The notes under the pieces are model-generated. The model was not told the origin of the DNA, did no database searches, and saw nothing but the letters and a program-made list of their open reading frames with translations. From Archegozetes longisetosus (taxonomy: Eukaryota > Arthropoda > Arachnida > Sarcoptiformes > Trhypochthoniidae), in NCBI GenBank assembly GCA_018873245.2, contig JAEMBT020000002.1, positions 9,088,001-9,152,000 on the forward strand: 64,000 nt of DNA. Direction: 5' to 3'. Positions 1 to 17,558 of this stretch are shown here, in pieces (within the stretch, counting starts at the first letter, position 1; each line of letters starts with the position of its first letter). The position numbers and the translations under genes are program-made.

Positions 1-1301
1 TTTTCTTATTTGAAAGTTAGTTCATAAGTACTAAAGACTGTTAAGGTATTGAAAGGAAAGACTTTTGGTTTGCAAAAGTTACTTCAAATTGAAAGATTGT
101 TTGCTAACTACAAATTCAATAATACATAATCTAATAATTTAATAATAATAATAATAAAATTTCGCATTAAATATGATAAGTTATTAATAATAACGTTATA
201 AAAAATTAACATATGGGCAGTGTGTGCGAGTTAGTCACAAGTCAATATCAAACCCGATATCACTCTATTCACTCTCTATCAACAATTACTTCATTTGCAA
301 CCACAACAATGTCACTAATTGAAGATACTGCCGAGCCAGTCTTTTGCATAAGATAATGACTTTTCAAACTTTTATCAGAATTTGAACCATTATATCAATT
401 TGAAAGTTGTCACAACTGTTTCGCTCTGGATGCGTATTTTAAAAGCTTTGAGATTTAGACTTTAAGCAGCTTTTAGACTGTTAACTGTTTTGTACTGAAT
501 GGTTAACACTTTGGTCTACTTAAAATAATTAGAAAATTGAAACAACACAAATTATCAGAAAATTTGTCACATATAGTAGTTTATCGACAATTTGAACAAG
601 AGGTTCAACTTAGACAATGACATTGACTCGCATCGCAAAACAATTTGTACTGATCACCGATTGAACTGTAAGCTTAATAATGGTTTGTTGAATAAGTTAT
701 AACATTATAACATTATAATAGAAAGTGAAAAGAGCATAAGTATAATAATGTGTAAATGTAAAGAGAGTAACAGCTTTTTTATAAGATTATTATTATTATT
801 ATTTTAAAAAATAACAATACGTAATAACAGTTTAATTATTTCATTATTTATCACAATTAAACAAAAAACAATTATTATTCATAATTTAAAATCGACTACA
901 AAAATGAAAAACTCTTTACAAAATTTAAATTATAGGTCAATCATTGCTATAAATACAGTAATAATCTGAGAGTTAATGAATGAACAATAAATTCGGGCAA
1001 AGCTGCTCTTTCTCTATATAACTATCAACTTATTCACACCATTCGATACCTATTTAATGGTAAATTCATTATGACTGTTAGGAATCTAATAGTGGAAAAT
1101 TTAAAAAATTAATTTCTTCTTAAGATCGTAATTACAATTTTAAAACTTTTTAAAACTTTTTTAGCTTTTTTAACTTTTACTCAATCGAAATAATTATCTC
1201 AAAATAATAAATAAATTTGAAAATTAACAGAAAATTTTTAGTTGAAAAATATGTTCATATATTGTTTGCATTATTTAGTAATATTGATGAATAATTAGGT
1301 C
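1..1301. other. AT-rich flank downstream of TOB
   Basis: No coding region can be supported here. The stretch lies 3' of the minus-strand TOB gene, so part of it is probably its 3' UTR. It holds short simple runs, a TAA/TAATAA run near 142-156 and an ATT run near 790-803, and many A/T tracts. I saw no transposon ends. Confidence 0.5.
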
Positions 1302-2660
1302 TTAATTAGCGACAAGTAAGTGCTGATACTGATTAGGATAGGAAACTCCATTCAGATTGTAGTTGATATTATCGAAAGCTTTGGAAGAATTATTAGCAGT
1401 ACCTGACGAGCCATTCACTGCAGAGTCGGAGGATAAGCCGCCAAAGTTCAAGTTAGTTCCACTAAAAGAGTTTCCAACTGATGCTCCGACGCCTGTTAGT
1501 GAAGGATTGTTAGGGCTCGAGATGAAAGGACTGGCCTTGTCGAGGAACGATGTGAACCGATTCATTCCGTTAGCCTTGTTTTGTTGGTGTTGACCACCGT
1601 TGCCTTTCGATAACTCTCCGCTTCCTACCAGTTCTGACAGATAGTTGTTGTCGAATAATCCCGAAATAAAACCGTTTCTGTTTGATGGTGTCGATGATGC
1701 GTTTGATGCGTAAGGACTTTGTGGACCGCTTCCGTAGGTTCCATTCGGAGATGAGGGAGAATTCGCACCGTTTCCTGTTGCCATCAGCATAAAACTGTTA
1801 GCCGAATCCATTTGAGTCGAGTTAGGAGATAATGATCGAGAATTGTGCGGTGAAACAGTTGAAGTCGAAGTGGCTGAGAATAGGCTATTGTTTGCTGCCA
1901 TTGGGCTCAATCCGACTGGAGATTGTTGTTGATTTGATGCTTGTTGTTGAAGAATGGCTCTTTGCTTTATATAATTACTGAACTCTGTCGGAGACATTCG
2001 GTGAGATCGCTTGCTATTGGATTTTAGTTTAGTAGAACCAAACTTTGTCGCCGCGAAAGTGGCAGTTGTAAAAGTGACAGGTGTTGACGTCTTACTCACC
2101 ATAAACGAAGAAATAGGACTAACACTGTTCTTGTAAGCCGAAGGTGATGTCTCTTCGTTGAATGAACTCGTAACCGTATTGCCATTGGATAGGTTCAGAC
2201 CACCGAACTGTGAGGTCATGCACTCAATCGGTTTGAAGCACTGCGCTTCCGGATTGAAAGTTCGAGTGACTTCTCGATCCAAGTTCTCCCTTTCAATATT
2301 ATTGTCTGATTTTTCTGAGTATAGTATTTTGACCGGTCCCTTTTCGCTCATACGATACGACACTTCTCCCGGGTCTATCCAAATGCTCAGCTCTTGAGGA
2401 AGATTCTCCTGTATGTCAGTTAGATCCATACCGCTAGCTCGAGCTGCCGTGTCGAACACCGTTGGATCCAATGGTGGTGTACACCGAACACATCGATATG
2501 CTGAACCTTTGTATGGCTTCTCCGGGTACCAGTGACCTTCGAATTTTATTTTCAATGCATTTTCCAGCTCTTCGCCGAACTGGTTAACCCTTCTTCGCGG
2601 CAATTTGTTGTATAAGAATGAAATGAGAAAATTCAGAGCTACTTGAATTTCGACGTGCAT
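1302..2660 (-). CDS. Tob: TOB/BTG family anti-proliferative protein
   Basis: Single-exon gene of 452 residues; the ATG is at 2658-2660. TOB/BTG proteins restrain proliferation and bind the CCR4-NOT deadenylase through the BTG domain, joining it to poly(A)-binding protein. Seen here: a BTG domain at about residues 1-115, starting MHVEIQVALN and carrying YNKLPRRRV, EGHWYPEKPYKGS and LSIWIDP; then FNPEAQCFKPI (about 135-145); the TOB-specific block TPVTFTTATFAATKFGST (about 193-210); a long Ser/Asn/Gln-rich linker; and a C-terminus ending YPNQYQHLLVAN, like the PABP-binding PAM2-type tail of vertebrate TOB1/2. The block and the tail separate it from the shorter BTG1-4. It is longer than human TOB1 (about 345 residues) because of the low-complexity linker. 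No introns are needed. Confidence 0.95.
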   Translation of the reverse strand: MHVEIQVALNFLISFLYNKLPRRRVNQFGEELENALKIKFEGHWYPEKPYKGSAYRCVRCTPPLDPTVFDTAARASGMDLTDIQENLPQELSIWIDPGEVSYRMSEKGPVKILYSEKSDNNIERENLDREVTRTFNPEAQCFKPIECMTSQFGGLNLSNGNTVTSSFNEETSPSAYKNSVSPISSFMVSKTSTPVTFTTATFAATKFGSTKLKSNSKRSHRMSPTEFSNYIKQRAILQQQASNQQQSPVGLSPMAANNSLFSATSTSTVSPHNSRSLSPNSTQMDSANSFMLMATGNGANSPSSPNGTYGSGPQSPYASNASSTPSNRNGFISGLFDNNYLSELVGSGELSKGNGGQHQQNKANGMNRFTSFLDKASPFISSPNNPSLTGVGASVGNSFSGTNLNFGGLSSDSAVNGSSGTANNSSKAFDNINYNLNGVSYPNQYQHLLVAN

Positions 2661-4093
2661 TGCAATAGTATTAACAGTTGTGGAAAGTTCTACAGTGTGA
2701 GCAAAAGCACCAACTTTTCAGTGCTCTTCAAGTTATGATTTTGTGTATTGGCTCGAAAGATGTATCTGAAATATCATCCGAATAATCGTTTAGTCATTCG
2801 TTCAGTTTGTCACTTGAACAATTTTTATTTTTGTTTTTATTATTATTTTATTCTTATCTATTCATATATTTTTAGTTTAATCTATTGTTAGAGTTAAAGA
2901 ATGGTAGAATTAATTAAGATTAACTTAGATATTTTAATAGATATACAGTACATATATTCTTATATCAGAACATGAGATCAATTTTCGGTAACAACATTTT
3001 TGTCATTTGAAGGGTCTTCAGATTATTTATAAATTCCAAGAAATGAAAAGAATTAACGGTTCCCATTTTGAGCATTTGAAAATATTTTGATGTTTAAAAT
3101 TCAAGAATCAGCAAAAACATGACTGCAATGATGTCACAAATGCTATATTAAGAAACGATATGATTATAAACTTGCAATTTGTTCTTTAGGTCGATTGCGA
3201 AAACATCAAAATATTTAACTTGCTATTGAATTCATACTCCTTTTGTTATACACAGCATTATAAAAACTAAATAACGAAAATTCAAATTTTATTGATTTAT
3301 CTGAAAAATAAGGTTTTGTGCGAGCTTTCTACAAGATCTGATACATCAGAAGCTCATAACTTACAAGGTTTTATAGAAAACAAGTGTAATAAGGAGTGGA
3401 ATAAGAAGTGGAATATAAAAATAGAGTCAATTTTTGCGAGCCACTTGAAATTTAGATCAAAAAAGCGAATGTTGATTCAGAATAGAAAGCAGAATCTTCA
3501 ATATGAAAGTCTTGTGAAAAATCGATGACCTACTTTCACCACTAACATGTAGTGGTAGGAGACCTACACAATTATATGAGACCTACACAATTCTGTGCTT
3601 TCAACATATAGTTTACGTCTACGTATGAACTTCAACCGCCAGCAACATTTTTCTATAGTTCTCTAATATATAACCTCCATCTCAGCTAAATTTGTTCAAA
3701 AAGAATCCAATTAATAATTAATGCATTCATCTATTCATTCTCTAAGTTTGATCAGATTGAGTTTACTATAGACTTGTAGCCCGTCTTTTACTATATGCAT
3801 TCAAGTTTATATGTGAACAAATATTTGTAAATTAAACTCACGATTCAATACATTCATAGTATTAAGCTCTAAGATAATATTTGATAAATAAAACTGGGAT
3901 TCCACTAAATGTTATGCTTCAGAAAATGGTATGTTTCCAAAACATTAGAGAGATTGTCAAGTTAAAAGGAAAATAACAAAATCCATTCCAAATTTATATA
4001 AAGAAGAAAGGTTTACAAGTCATATACATAATGCCTGCCTTTCTTTATTGCTTTTAAATGTTAGATTTGGATCTCTTTCAATGAAAAATAAAA

Positions 4094-4097
<4 letters not shown>

Positions 4098-4149
<52 letters not shown>
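4098..4149. repeat. (GA)26 microsatellite
   Basis: Uninterrupted GA dinucleotide repeat of about 52 bp in noncoding DNA. It is one of four long GA/CT tracts in the window. Confidence 0.98.
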
Positions 4150-4152
<3 letters not shown>

Positions 4153-6315
4153 TATAGTATAGTACTTGCGTTTGAGCATCAGCTCTAAGGACATTATTAA
4201 TGATAAATACGACTTTTTCAAGTTTACATACTAGCTGTATATGTAGTGAGTACTATATCCTTAAAGATAAAAGATATACAACTCTATACGCTGTCCTAAA
4301 CAATAAATAACTCCTTTAAAAGCATAATTTTTAGAATACATCCGCTTATAGATTAAGATAGTTTTTAAAGGCTTAATCAATAAGAATTATACAATTACTG
4401 CAAGTTCAGAATAAATTAGAAGTGATTAACAAAAGTGAATTCAAGTGAGAGATTTCAACACTTATGAGAATGATTAGAAGTAATTAAGAAATATGCTGTA
4501 TAAACATAGAATATATTGATAATAAAATAATAAAACTAAGCGTATAACACAGTTGTATTGGTTTGCCAATTGCTCTCCATATGCCAAATAGTAAAATATT
4601 CCGTCACGTTTGACGTAATGCATGAGCATATAAAGAATTTCTTTAAAAGTATAGAAACGCTTTAAATGCCAGCTGTGATCTTGTCAAATAAGATTTTCAT
4701 TTAGAACAACAAATATATTGATTCTTTTCCAAAACAATTTTTACGTCAAATAATCTCTGCTCTTTCGTGTACTTCTCCTAGCTTTTAATAAATACACAAT
4801 CATTTGTCTTAAAACTAATTCTATAGATTATATGCTAGCTTATATGTTCTCCGATTATCATTTATATGCCAATTAATAACTTTGTGACATAAATTCAATA
4901 TAGAACTGAAAGTAGAAGTATTGTCTGGTATTCGTATTTTTTGACAACATATACTACAATCGGTATTAAGGCAAAATAAGATCAATAAAGCAAGTTATAA
5001 ATGATTATGAACACAATTGTAAATTACAATTCATGTAATAAACAACATATTAAAAATATAAAACTTCATATGCACAGTCATGAATTTTTGTGATGACTTG
5101 CTTTTTAGGAAAGTAGGCAGTTTTTTAATCTAAAGCTTCTCTATTGCTAGATTGCTAAAGACAACACTTAGCTGCTAATATAAAACTGTGTAATTCTCAT
5201 TATATGCCTTATAGAAACATTATAGTCAATTATTGTCATTATATGGCTTATGGAAAACGTTAGTCAATCAAAACATGACTGTCATGTTATTTTGACATTT
5301 TGTTGCAAGCTAAACTTTGTCGCAATTATTCTTTCGTAATTACGAATTAATTAACAAACTTTCATTTATAATCACCAATATATTTATGCTAATCTAAATT
5401 TATAACTGGGTATCAAATGTTAACTCATTTGAAAAGTTCATTAATAAAAACCATTCATTATAGTGTTTGCATAATATCTATGATTTAAAGGTCATAAGTC
5501 ATGTGTAGTAATCAATCCACTATCTGTTTGCTCTAATAAACTTTAAAGATTACATTTGTGTAATTCACTGAATAATTGAAGTTTGAAAAATAAATTAATC
5601 GAAAGTTATGTACAGCCTATTAAAATTGTTTTCTTTATGCTTTGTAGAAGTTATTTTTTTTCTCTATTTGGTTAAAACTCTGGCAACTTTATGGTGAGCT
5701 TTACTGATAACACAAATCATGTTACTATAGAAGGACATCAGATAAGTTAAGTAATATAAGATTATTAAACGGTTATATCATATCAGCAAAATGTTTCAAT
5801 ACTTTAAGGACACCTTGATTTTCAACTCATGTGATAGAAAACTCTATGCCTTATCTCTACTAATTTATTAATCAACCAATTCTTTTAACACTACCAAACT
5901 TCTCCTTTCATACTTTGTTTGTCAATAAGTTATTAATACTATTATTTTGATTATTAGTAGCTTTGCTCTCAACTTCGCGATCGCTAATTATACATTGAGC
6001 CAAGCATTCGAATCTATTGTACTTTTGATGGTAGAAACTTTAGAATACATGGGCGTTATTGTAGCTGATTCTCGAAATATACACTTCAACCGGAAGGCTA
6101 TATCCTATCACATCTCTATGTTTCTGCTAAACATATTTAGAAAGAAAAAATACTCTATTTATATATAGTCCATGTTCTATTTTCAGAGCAGAGCATAGCA
6201 TCTCAGATGTTATGGTTGCTCTTCCAAAATCCCTATTCAACAGCTGAAGAGCTGGCAAGCAAAATGGAAACCATGCAAAAACGCTACCAGAAAAACTTAT
6301 ATAGAACTTACACAA

Positions 6316-6318
<3 letters not shown>

Positions 6319-6371
<53 letters not shown>
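6319..6371. repeat. (TC)26 microsatellite
   Basis: Uninterrupted TC repeat of about 53 bp. The open frame running through it is an artefact of the repeat (a Ser-Leu run) and is not reported as a gene. Confidence 0.98.
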
Positions 6372-6376
<5 letters not shown>

Positions 6377-7940
6377 CAGATTCTTCTTGAAGGGAGGATC
6401 ACTGCTTCTGCACAACTCAGACTCCCAAATAAGTCAACGAAGAGAACAAAATTCATAATACAATATATAGCAAACTCACAGATGATGTTATTGACTAGTT
6501 TTGACTGACTTTTCTAATCAACACTATCTGAAAAGTGAAACTAAATGCCAGTTCTTTTGATGAAAAACTTTGGCATTAGCAGAGTATAACTTTTTATACG
6601 ACTAATACCTCAATATATATACTTTTCTGTTTGAATCGATAGCAAAACAGTTTTCAGGTTACGAAAGTTACAGAAAATTACCCAAAGTTACTGAAAGTTA
6701 CCCAAACATTTGATCGTTAGAAAAAAGTTAAATCAAACTCGTATGTTAGGCGAATAAAACGACTTACCTATCACTTTATTATATGAGTTATTGTTGGATA
6801 CGAATTGTTTGACTATTAGTGGACAAGCTGATAGAAATCTTGTATAATATTCTTTAGATGAGTGATAAAGCAATGCATACGTAGAAAAATACAAATACAA
6901 AAGTAGAAAATAACCAAAGTATTCTTTCAGATTATACTCTATTCAACAAATTTGATATTTTAACTTAAAATGTTTGTTTAAAGACTAGAATTGATATCAG
7001 GATTGCTTATTAATTAGAATAATGATAACAAGGAAGCGTAGCGCACACCACACATTCGTATGAGACATAAGCAGTGCATCAAATGCTGTAGAAGCAATGG
7101 TTGTCGTGCCAGCTTTTATGCGCCTCAGCTGCCTTAGCGCAGCCTAACTAATGTGCAGAACTACTTTCTCTCGAAAGTAGGCCACTGGTTATTACTAGTT
7201 ATAACATTATATAACACACATCATTCATCTGCCAATTCAATTCCTATTCTCCTCAATATGCATTTGATGCATAATATCCTATTAGTTCTCTTATTTCAGC
7301 CAAAATCAATATCAAGTGCAAGTGTATAATTTTGCATTACTATCATGCCTACTATGCCTGCTTTGATCTGAGCTTCTCCTTCATATCAAACCATTACTAT
7401 ATACAGTATATATGATCCATACTCTACTAAACACTACTCCTCATCAAACGTTTACTATTTCAACCATTCCATCCCTCTCCCAACACTTTGCGTCAGTTTG
7501 ACGTCAATTTTGCTCGACTTTCCATAGCACACATTCTAACGCCAATCGATTCTATGATTTTGTTTTTAAATGCGAATCCATTGCAGCTCAGACCAACTTT
7601 TCTTTATCAGACTCTGCTGTAGTTGTAAATTAAACGTTTATGTTTTTAATCTATCAAATATACTTAATTCTATAGATTACACTCTGTTTAATCTATTTTT
7701 CTCTTCTCTAACTTTTCCAACTTATGCATTAGTTAAACTTGTCTTCTATATTTATTAGGCATTCACTTAATCGATATCTTCAATCACAAAATACATAAAA
7801 TAGGTTTTCAACTACACCGTATTATTCTATTTTGTCCTTTCTCTAAGAAACAGAAAAGAGCTTTGTCTGCAATGTTATGTTACAATTAATGAGACCTTGA
7901 CAGCAGTTAGATAGAAGCTATACAGTCTAAAAACTTTTAT

Positions 7941-7943
<3 letters not shown>

Positions 7944-7976
<33 letters not shown>

Positions 7977-8005
7977 ATACACACACACACATATATATAT
8001 ACACC
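7944..8005. repeat. Compound CT / AC / AT microsatellite
   Basis: A CT run of about 30 bp (7944-7973), a short interruption, then AC repeats leading into AT repeats up to about 8005. Noncoding. Confidence 0.95.
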
Positions 8006-9079
8006 ATCATACACTTCTTCCACTGGATCTAAAATACTAGAAATATTTACTATTCTTTTCTAGTCCTAACTTAGATTCTCTTTCAATTATTAAACCAGAC
8101 ATACACAAACTCTTAACTTATTTACACGATTTTCCTATTAAAAATTAAATACATTATTATCTAAATATAAATTGCTTACTATAACGAAAGATAATATGTT
8201 AAAATGACATGTTTTTATTTGAGAGAGAGAATAGGAGTATTCATTTGGTAAATGACATTCAACATAAAACAGACCTCTTATGCATAAAAGATTCAACTAC
8301 AATAGTATGGATGCATTATAGCTTGTTATCCAGTTGAATAAAGTTAGAAACACACAGCTTAAGCACAGGTGAACGAATGCTGTTTTCTACACCTACTCAA
8401 CTTTTGAACAGCTACTCTATGCTGCTCTCCTAGCAAATCATTGATTTTCTCATATTTCAACCTAAACATCACTCCTAAATATTTTATTCCTACACTTACT
8501 ATCATTATTTCAAATACTGTTTCTCAACACTATTTACTGAGGATATTTCTTACAGATTTAACTAAAACTTTTTTATACATACTTGTCTAGATAAATATTC
8601 TGCCACGAAATCCGATTTCTCTATAACAGAAATCAAGTATATAATAATAATAATAATTAGTTTTCCATTTCCAAATTTAACAATAGCTCAACAAAAGGTC
8701 TTCAGTTAGCCATTCAACAAATAATTAGAACATTATTTTGTGGCTTTTTATGCTTCAAGGATAATTGATATTTCGGTAAAGCTGATATAAAATTCGATAA
8801 AAATCGTTTAAACGATCTATTATTGGTCGAATTTTTATGCTACAGATCTTATACAATAATCGATATCATCTTTCGAAGTTTAAATAAAACTTTTAATTTC
8901 CTATTCAGAAGTATATAAGAAGCACTTTAGAAGCATTTCTTGGAAAATCTTTTGTATGAAAAGAGTTCTTATTGAAACTTATAAGAGATACAATTGAAAA
9001 GTTTTGTAACAATAGCATGAACTATTCAAAGGTTTTCTGATAGGCTTCTAAATTCTTGAGGAATATAAAACGTAAATAA

Positions 9080-9350
9080 CGAGCGCGTAAGCTCGTTTAT
9101 CCGAGCTTGAGCTTGGGTTTCAGCTTATGGGTGTGTTCATTTGTCATAGTACTAATTTTGCATGGAAATTGAGTGAAAATCACGAATTTCTCGGATTAAA
9201 TATTCATTTGAATATAAGATGAAAGGCCCGAATTTTTCATTATTCAACTTGAAGCCCACACCTATGAATTTGAGCTTGGAACTTACTGTATGAGCTCAAA
9301 AAACTCCGAAAAGCAAGCTTGCAGCTCAAACTGGCTGCAGGTTTTCATTG
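9080..9350. repeat. AGCT-rich degenerate repeat patch
   Basis: Dense scattered GAGCTT/AAGCTC/GAGCTC words with partly inverted halves: a GGGTGTG-type word in the left half and its inverse in the right. The same words recur at about 36000-36165 and 36705-36790. It may be decayed foldback elements; I could not define ends. Confidence 0.35.
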
Positions 9351-9675
9351 ATTTAGTTATAAAAAGCAACAGAAGAATCTCATAAAGTATATTTATTGAA
9401 TATATTTTAATAAGTTCAATAAGTTATCATATATTTTAAGAATACTATGATTCTATTGAATCTTGAACTAGAAATTGAGTCAACGAAGTAAGCTATTCAG
9501 AATACTGAATAACTCCATTCTAACGACACCCAAATTACTAGGCACTTATCGAATCAGATTTCAAACAATCTCACTAAGTTTAAACAACTTCTGATTAGGT
9601 CTCTTAAGATTGCTTTCATTGCTCACGATTTTATGTGAGGAACTGGCATTAAAAGCAAACTTGCATTCAAAAAGC

Positions 9676-9882
9676 TTAATAACCCTCGATAGCAACCAGA
9701 GGAGATGCGTTATCGTGGCATGCTTTCCATCAGGTCATCATATACCAGGTATTAAAAAACTTATTCTATATTCATTATACTAATCGGATAAAATCACTAA
9801 TAAAATTTGGCAGCAAATTAATGCACATTACGGGGAGGCTGACATAGCAACCACTTTTTTTGTTGGTATCGAGGATTATTAA
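9676..9882. mobile_element. MITE family A, copy 1 (TTAA-flanked)
   Basis: About 207 bp with inverted ends: TTAATAACCCTCGATAG on the left, mirrored on the right by the complement of TTAATAATCCTCGATA. Both ends carry TTAA. A second copy of nearly the same length lies in MFSD11 intron 4 (50885-51092). It has no coding capacity. TTAA flanks would suit a piggyBac-type MITE, but TTAA is itself a palindrome, so the target duplication and the inverted repeat cannot be told apart from two copies. Confidence 0.7.
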
Positions 9883-12175
9883 ACATTCGAGTGCACTATA
9901 CAGTACTATTTGGTGGCACATAAAATCTATGTTCATGGTTCATTTATTTAAATTAGCATTGAATTTAAAGCTAGTGAACAATTTAGTGGAAGCTCTTGTT
10001 ATCTATTAACATAAAAGTAACAATTGATCAGGTCAGTTCTAGAAAGTTGCAAATCGAATTTTTTTGAAATTCAGCTATTGATGGATTTTCATGCTATAAT
10101 ATAAGCCTCATAATTATATCTATTTATATCTTCGAAATTCAATCTGGTTCACTCACAGTAAATCAAACTATAATCACAGAAAGAAGAAATCTTAATCTGA
10201 CTGCTTTTTAATTGACTCTTGAGCATTATAAACCAACATTTGATAATAGTGTAATATGACGATGGGCAAATGAAATACTTTAAGCTTAATTCATGCTTTA
10301 AAACTATATTTTAAAGATGATCAAATATCTGAAATGGTCAATTATTTAATCGAGCTTTAGAAATATACGCTTTCATTATAGTTAATGACCAATACAAACC
10401 AAATTAATGAATTTTAGAGAGTTTGAAGTTAACTTCAATATTAATTTTACTAGAATAATCATGAAAATCAATTTTTAAATTTTTTCAGAAGATTTCTATT
10501 GTAGTAAATATTTTCCAAAGCATCATTGCAAATAGATTTCTGAGTCTTTTGTTCATTTTTGAATTAATCTTCGTAATGAGTTCGCTGTTTGAGCTAAAAT
10601 TACTACTGAATTTTCTATTTAGAACTTCCCAGAACTAAATTATGAGTTCGATTTTAGTGCCAGATAGTTCTAAATCAAAAATGGAGTGCTCGCAAAACTA
10701 CGAAAAAACGGTTAAGCTCCGAATCAGGCTAGACTATAAAAGTTCTTGACACTCTTGATCAGATCATTTGCTCATCACCGAATCTTATGCTCACAGTTAA
10801 TCATTAATTCAACCCAAACTTTGATCTCGTTTCTCATCCATAACAGTTTTTTCATTTAGAGCATCCGAGAACTAAGACCATCAATTGATGATCTTAAAAA
10901 TTGTTAGAAACTAATGGCATAATACAAATTAGGAAGCACTTAAACTTTTCATCACATGCTTTGAAACAACTTTTGAGTCTAAAATTTTGGCAATAGTTAT
11001 TTCAAATATTAAGCCTTGTTATGTTCACGAGCAATATAATCGATGCGTAAGAAAACAAATTTATAATTAAATCTCAGAATCTGACAATTTTCTTCCTTTT
11101 TGTTCATTCTCCCTTTTGTGTAAGCGTCTGAAATTTGACTAATCTGCGTATTTGATCAATCTTTTGTATCCTTGCTGCTTATCAAACCTGAAATCTTCAA
11201 AACTTTGAAGCCTTTTATGTCTGAACTCAAGTAATTATTTTAGTTATAGAAAGAGTGGATGCAAACAATAACAGTCTTGAAACTAATTTTGGCAGCGTGT
11301 CAAGTCTTCATTTTTCTATTAAATGAATATCTGTCAATACACAAGTCTAGCATTTGTCTATTCACTCTTCAGTTTTGATATTTTTTAGTCTTTTCATAGA
11401 CTTTTCTAATCGATCGTCGATTCTTAGCCAAGAAAATGAGAACTCAACATTCAATCCTCAAATATCTGATTAAGATCAATTCTTGAGAATGCTCAACCTT
11501 TTTATCAGTTATTATAATTTATAACTAATTCAAAGTAAACTTTTAGAAGAAAAATATAGAAAAAGATTGACTGAAAATGAAAAACTGACTAAATCTATTG
11601 TATAGAATATTTAATGAGTTGAGGGTGACACAGTTTGTGAAGATGCAGTCAATAATATTATAGAGCTGATTCGCGAATAGTAACAGCTTCTACAAGAATC
11701 AGCCAATTATCTGATTTGACACAATTCCGAGCGTCACCTCTATATTCCCCATTCAAAGCTCTAGTTGTTAATTTTAACGGTTAAATAGATGTCAGTCCAT
11801 GTATTAGAGATGTCGCTATTCGTTGGTTTCTTATCACATGAGCCAAACCGCAAAATGAACACTAAGTTTACAATATTTTCGATTACTAATTATTCAATAA
11901 AAATTTCAATAATTATTATATAATATCAATATTTGATTATCTAATCCAGTTTTCAATTGTATTCTTGATTTTAGTTTTTTACCTCAAATAACACATTTTT
12001 CAGTAGCAATCAATTGAATTATATTTTTGAGTTATGAGAAATGTTGTCAATAAATTTAAAATAAGTCTAACTCTTAAATCAATTTGAGTAATAAAGTGAA
12101 GCATAAATAATTGCTAACTATTGACATTTTAACCAAAATAACGCTCAACTTATTGTCGGTTAATGTATTGACAAA

Positions 12176-16241
<4,066 letters not shown>

Positions 16242-16525
16242 CCAATTTATTCAGAGAGACCAATAAAGTCGGTTGAGATAAAAGCATGTTTTATCATATG
16301 TTTGGGTATTGAGTTTTTGAGTGTCAAAATGCATTTAAGTGATTGATAAATATAGTTTTTAAATTGTGCCTCAAAATCATTAATTTTATTTATACAGAAG
16401 TACGACAAATCATTAATTGAAAAGCTCTTATTTCAATGACATTCTGGCATATAATTTAATTCAAATATAAATGTAATGTAATGTAAAATTAGATATTAAT
16501 TTAAATTTTTAGAAATTAAAAACAA
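16242..16525. other. Shared 3' intergenic region of Miro and NUBP2
   Basis: 284 bp between two convergent genes, AT-rich, presumably both 3' UTRs and polyadenylation signals. No other feature seen. Confidence 0.5.
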
Positions 16526-17558
16526 TTATTCCAAATCAACAATAAGACTTTTAGCTACATTTTCGAACCTTTGAGCTGCTTCTGAGGTTTTATAATTTTT
16601 TATATAATCGACACCTTCATCAGCGCATTCACTCAGTTTTGGATCAATTGGAATGCTTGCCAAAAACTTGATATCAGCGTATTTGGCGAGTGCTTCACCA
16701 CCACCGCTCGAAAATATATTTGTGCATTCCTACAAAATTGAAATTGGTTCAAAATGAATGCCAATTTTTCTTAAAATTCAAACAATAACTCACAGAACAA
16801 TGTGGACAAACAAATCCACTCATATTCTCGATAATTCCTAAAATGGGAATATTTCCTTTCCTGCAAAATGTAATCTCTCGACGAACGTCTCCTATTGACA
16901 GTGCCTGGAAAGTTAATCTTTGGTAAATATCAATAATTGACCAGTCATTGCCATTATCAAACCTGAGGAGTGGTCACCAAAACAGCTCCGTCTGGATTAC
17001 GAAACTGTTTGAGACATTCGACTACACTTATGTGTTCATCAGAGGTGCCTGGAGGAGTGTCTACTATCAGATAATCTAATTGACCCCAACAGACATCAGT
17101 CAAAAATTGTCTGATCATTGCGTTCTTCTTTGGACCTCTCCATATCACAGCACTGTCTCGAGCCTTCAATAGAAACCCAATCGACATCACACTCAGTTCT
17201 GGTTCGCCTTCAAGTTTTACGGGAAGCCATCTGTCAATTGAGTCAAGTCTTATAGTGATGTTTAACTTATTTGATTTAATTGATGACAGACCCCTCACTA
17301 TTTTGTTGGACATCACAATCTTCTAATCCAAGCATACGAGGAATACTTGGTCCGCATAAGTCTATATCCAAAATTCCAACCTAAACATTGATTACATTCT
17401 AAGAGTTTGAAAAATGAGTTCTTCTGAAATACCCTTTTATTGAATGATCTTAAGGCCAGTGCCAATTGTGTTGTGACTGTACTCTTGCCAACACCTCCTT
17501 TACCAGAGAGCACCAAAATTATTCGTTTGACATCTGGAACTATTGCTTCTGAAGTCAT
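16526..17558 (-). CDS. Nubp2: Cytosolic Fe-S cluster assembly factor NUBP2
   Basis: NUBP2 (yeast Cfd1) is a MRP/MinD-type P-loop ATPase that pairs with NUBP1 as the scaffold building 4Fe-4S clusters in the cytosol. Five exons on the minus strand: 17558-17433, 17380-17292, 17248-16963, 16904-16794, 16729-16526; 271 residues, the same length as the human protein. Seen: deviant Walker [10 protein letters not shown] (about 19-27), [50 protein letters not shown], and CPHC (Cys200 and Cys203) followed by ECTNIF; the CX2C binds the bridging cluster. I start at the ATG at 17558; the frame is open a little further up but only to a TTG. Intron 2 would be just 43 nt (17291-17249); it restores the frame and the alignment but is unusually short. 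Confidence 0.93.

Larger units (their letters stand above)
2661..12175. other. Gene-poor intergenic region (about 9.5 kb)
   Basis: I can support no gene between TOB and Miro. The open frames here are short, often lack an ATG, and match nothing I recognise. Contents: (GA)n at 4098-4149, (TC)n at 6319-6371, CT then AC/AT runs at 7944-8005, an AGCT-rich degenerate patch near 9080-9350, and a MITE at 9676-9882. A less AT-rich patch at about 7025-7180 could be an untranslated exon or regulatory DNA, but nothing shows this directly. Confidence 0.5.

Noticed and set aside
5947-6168. 73-codon hydrophobic open frame in the 9.5 kb intergenic region
   Set aside because: No ATG start, no recognisable similarity, and AT-rich composition like its surroundings.
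6207-6458. 83-codon frame running through the TC repeat
   Set aside because: Half of it is a Ser-Leu run made by the microsatellite; the frame is an artefact.
7025-7180. Less AT-rich patch as a possible exon or RNA gene
   Set aside because: No open frame of note, no cloverleaf or other RNA fold that I could draw, and no splice context tying it to TOB.
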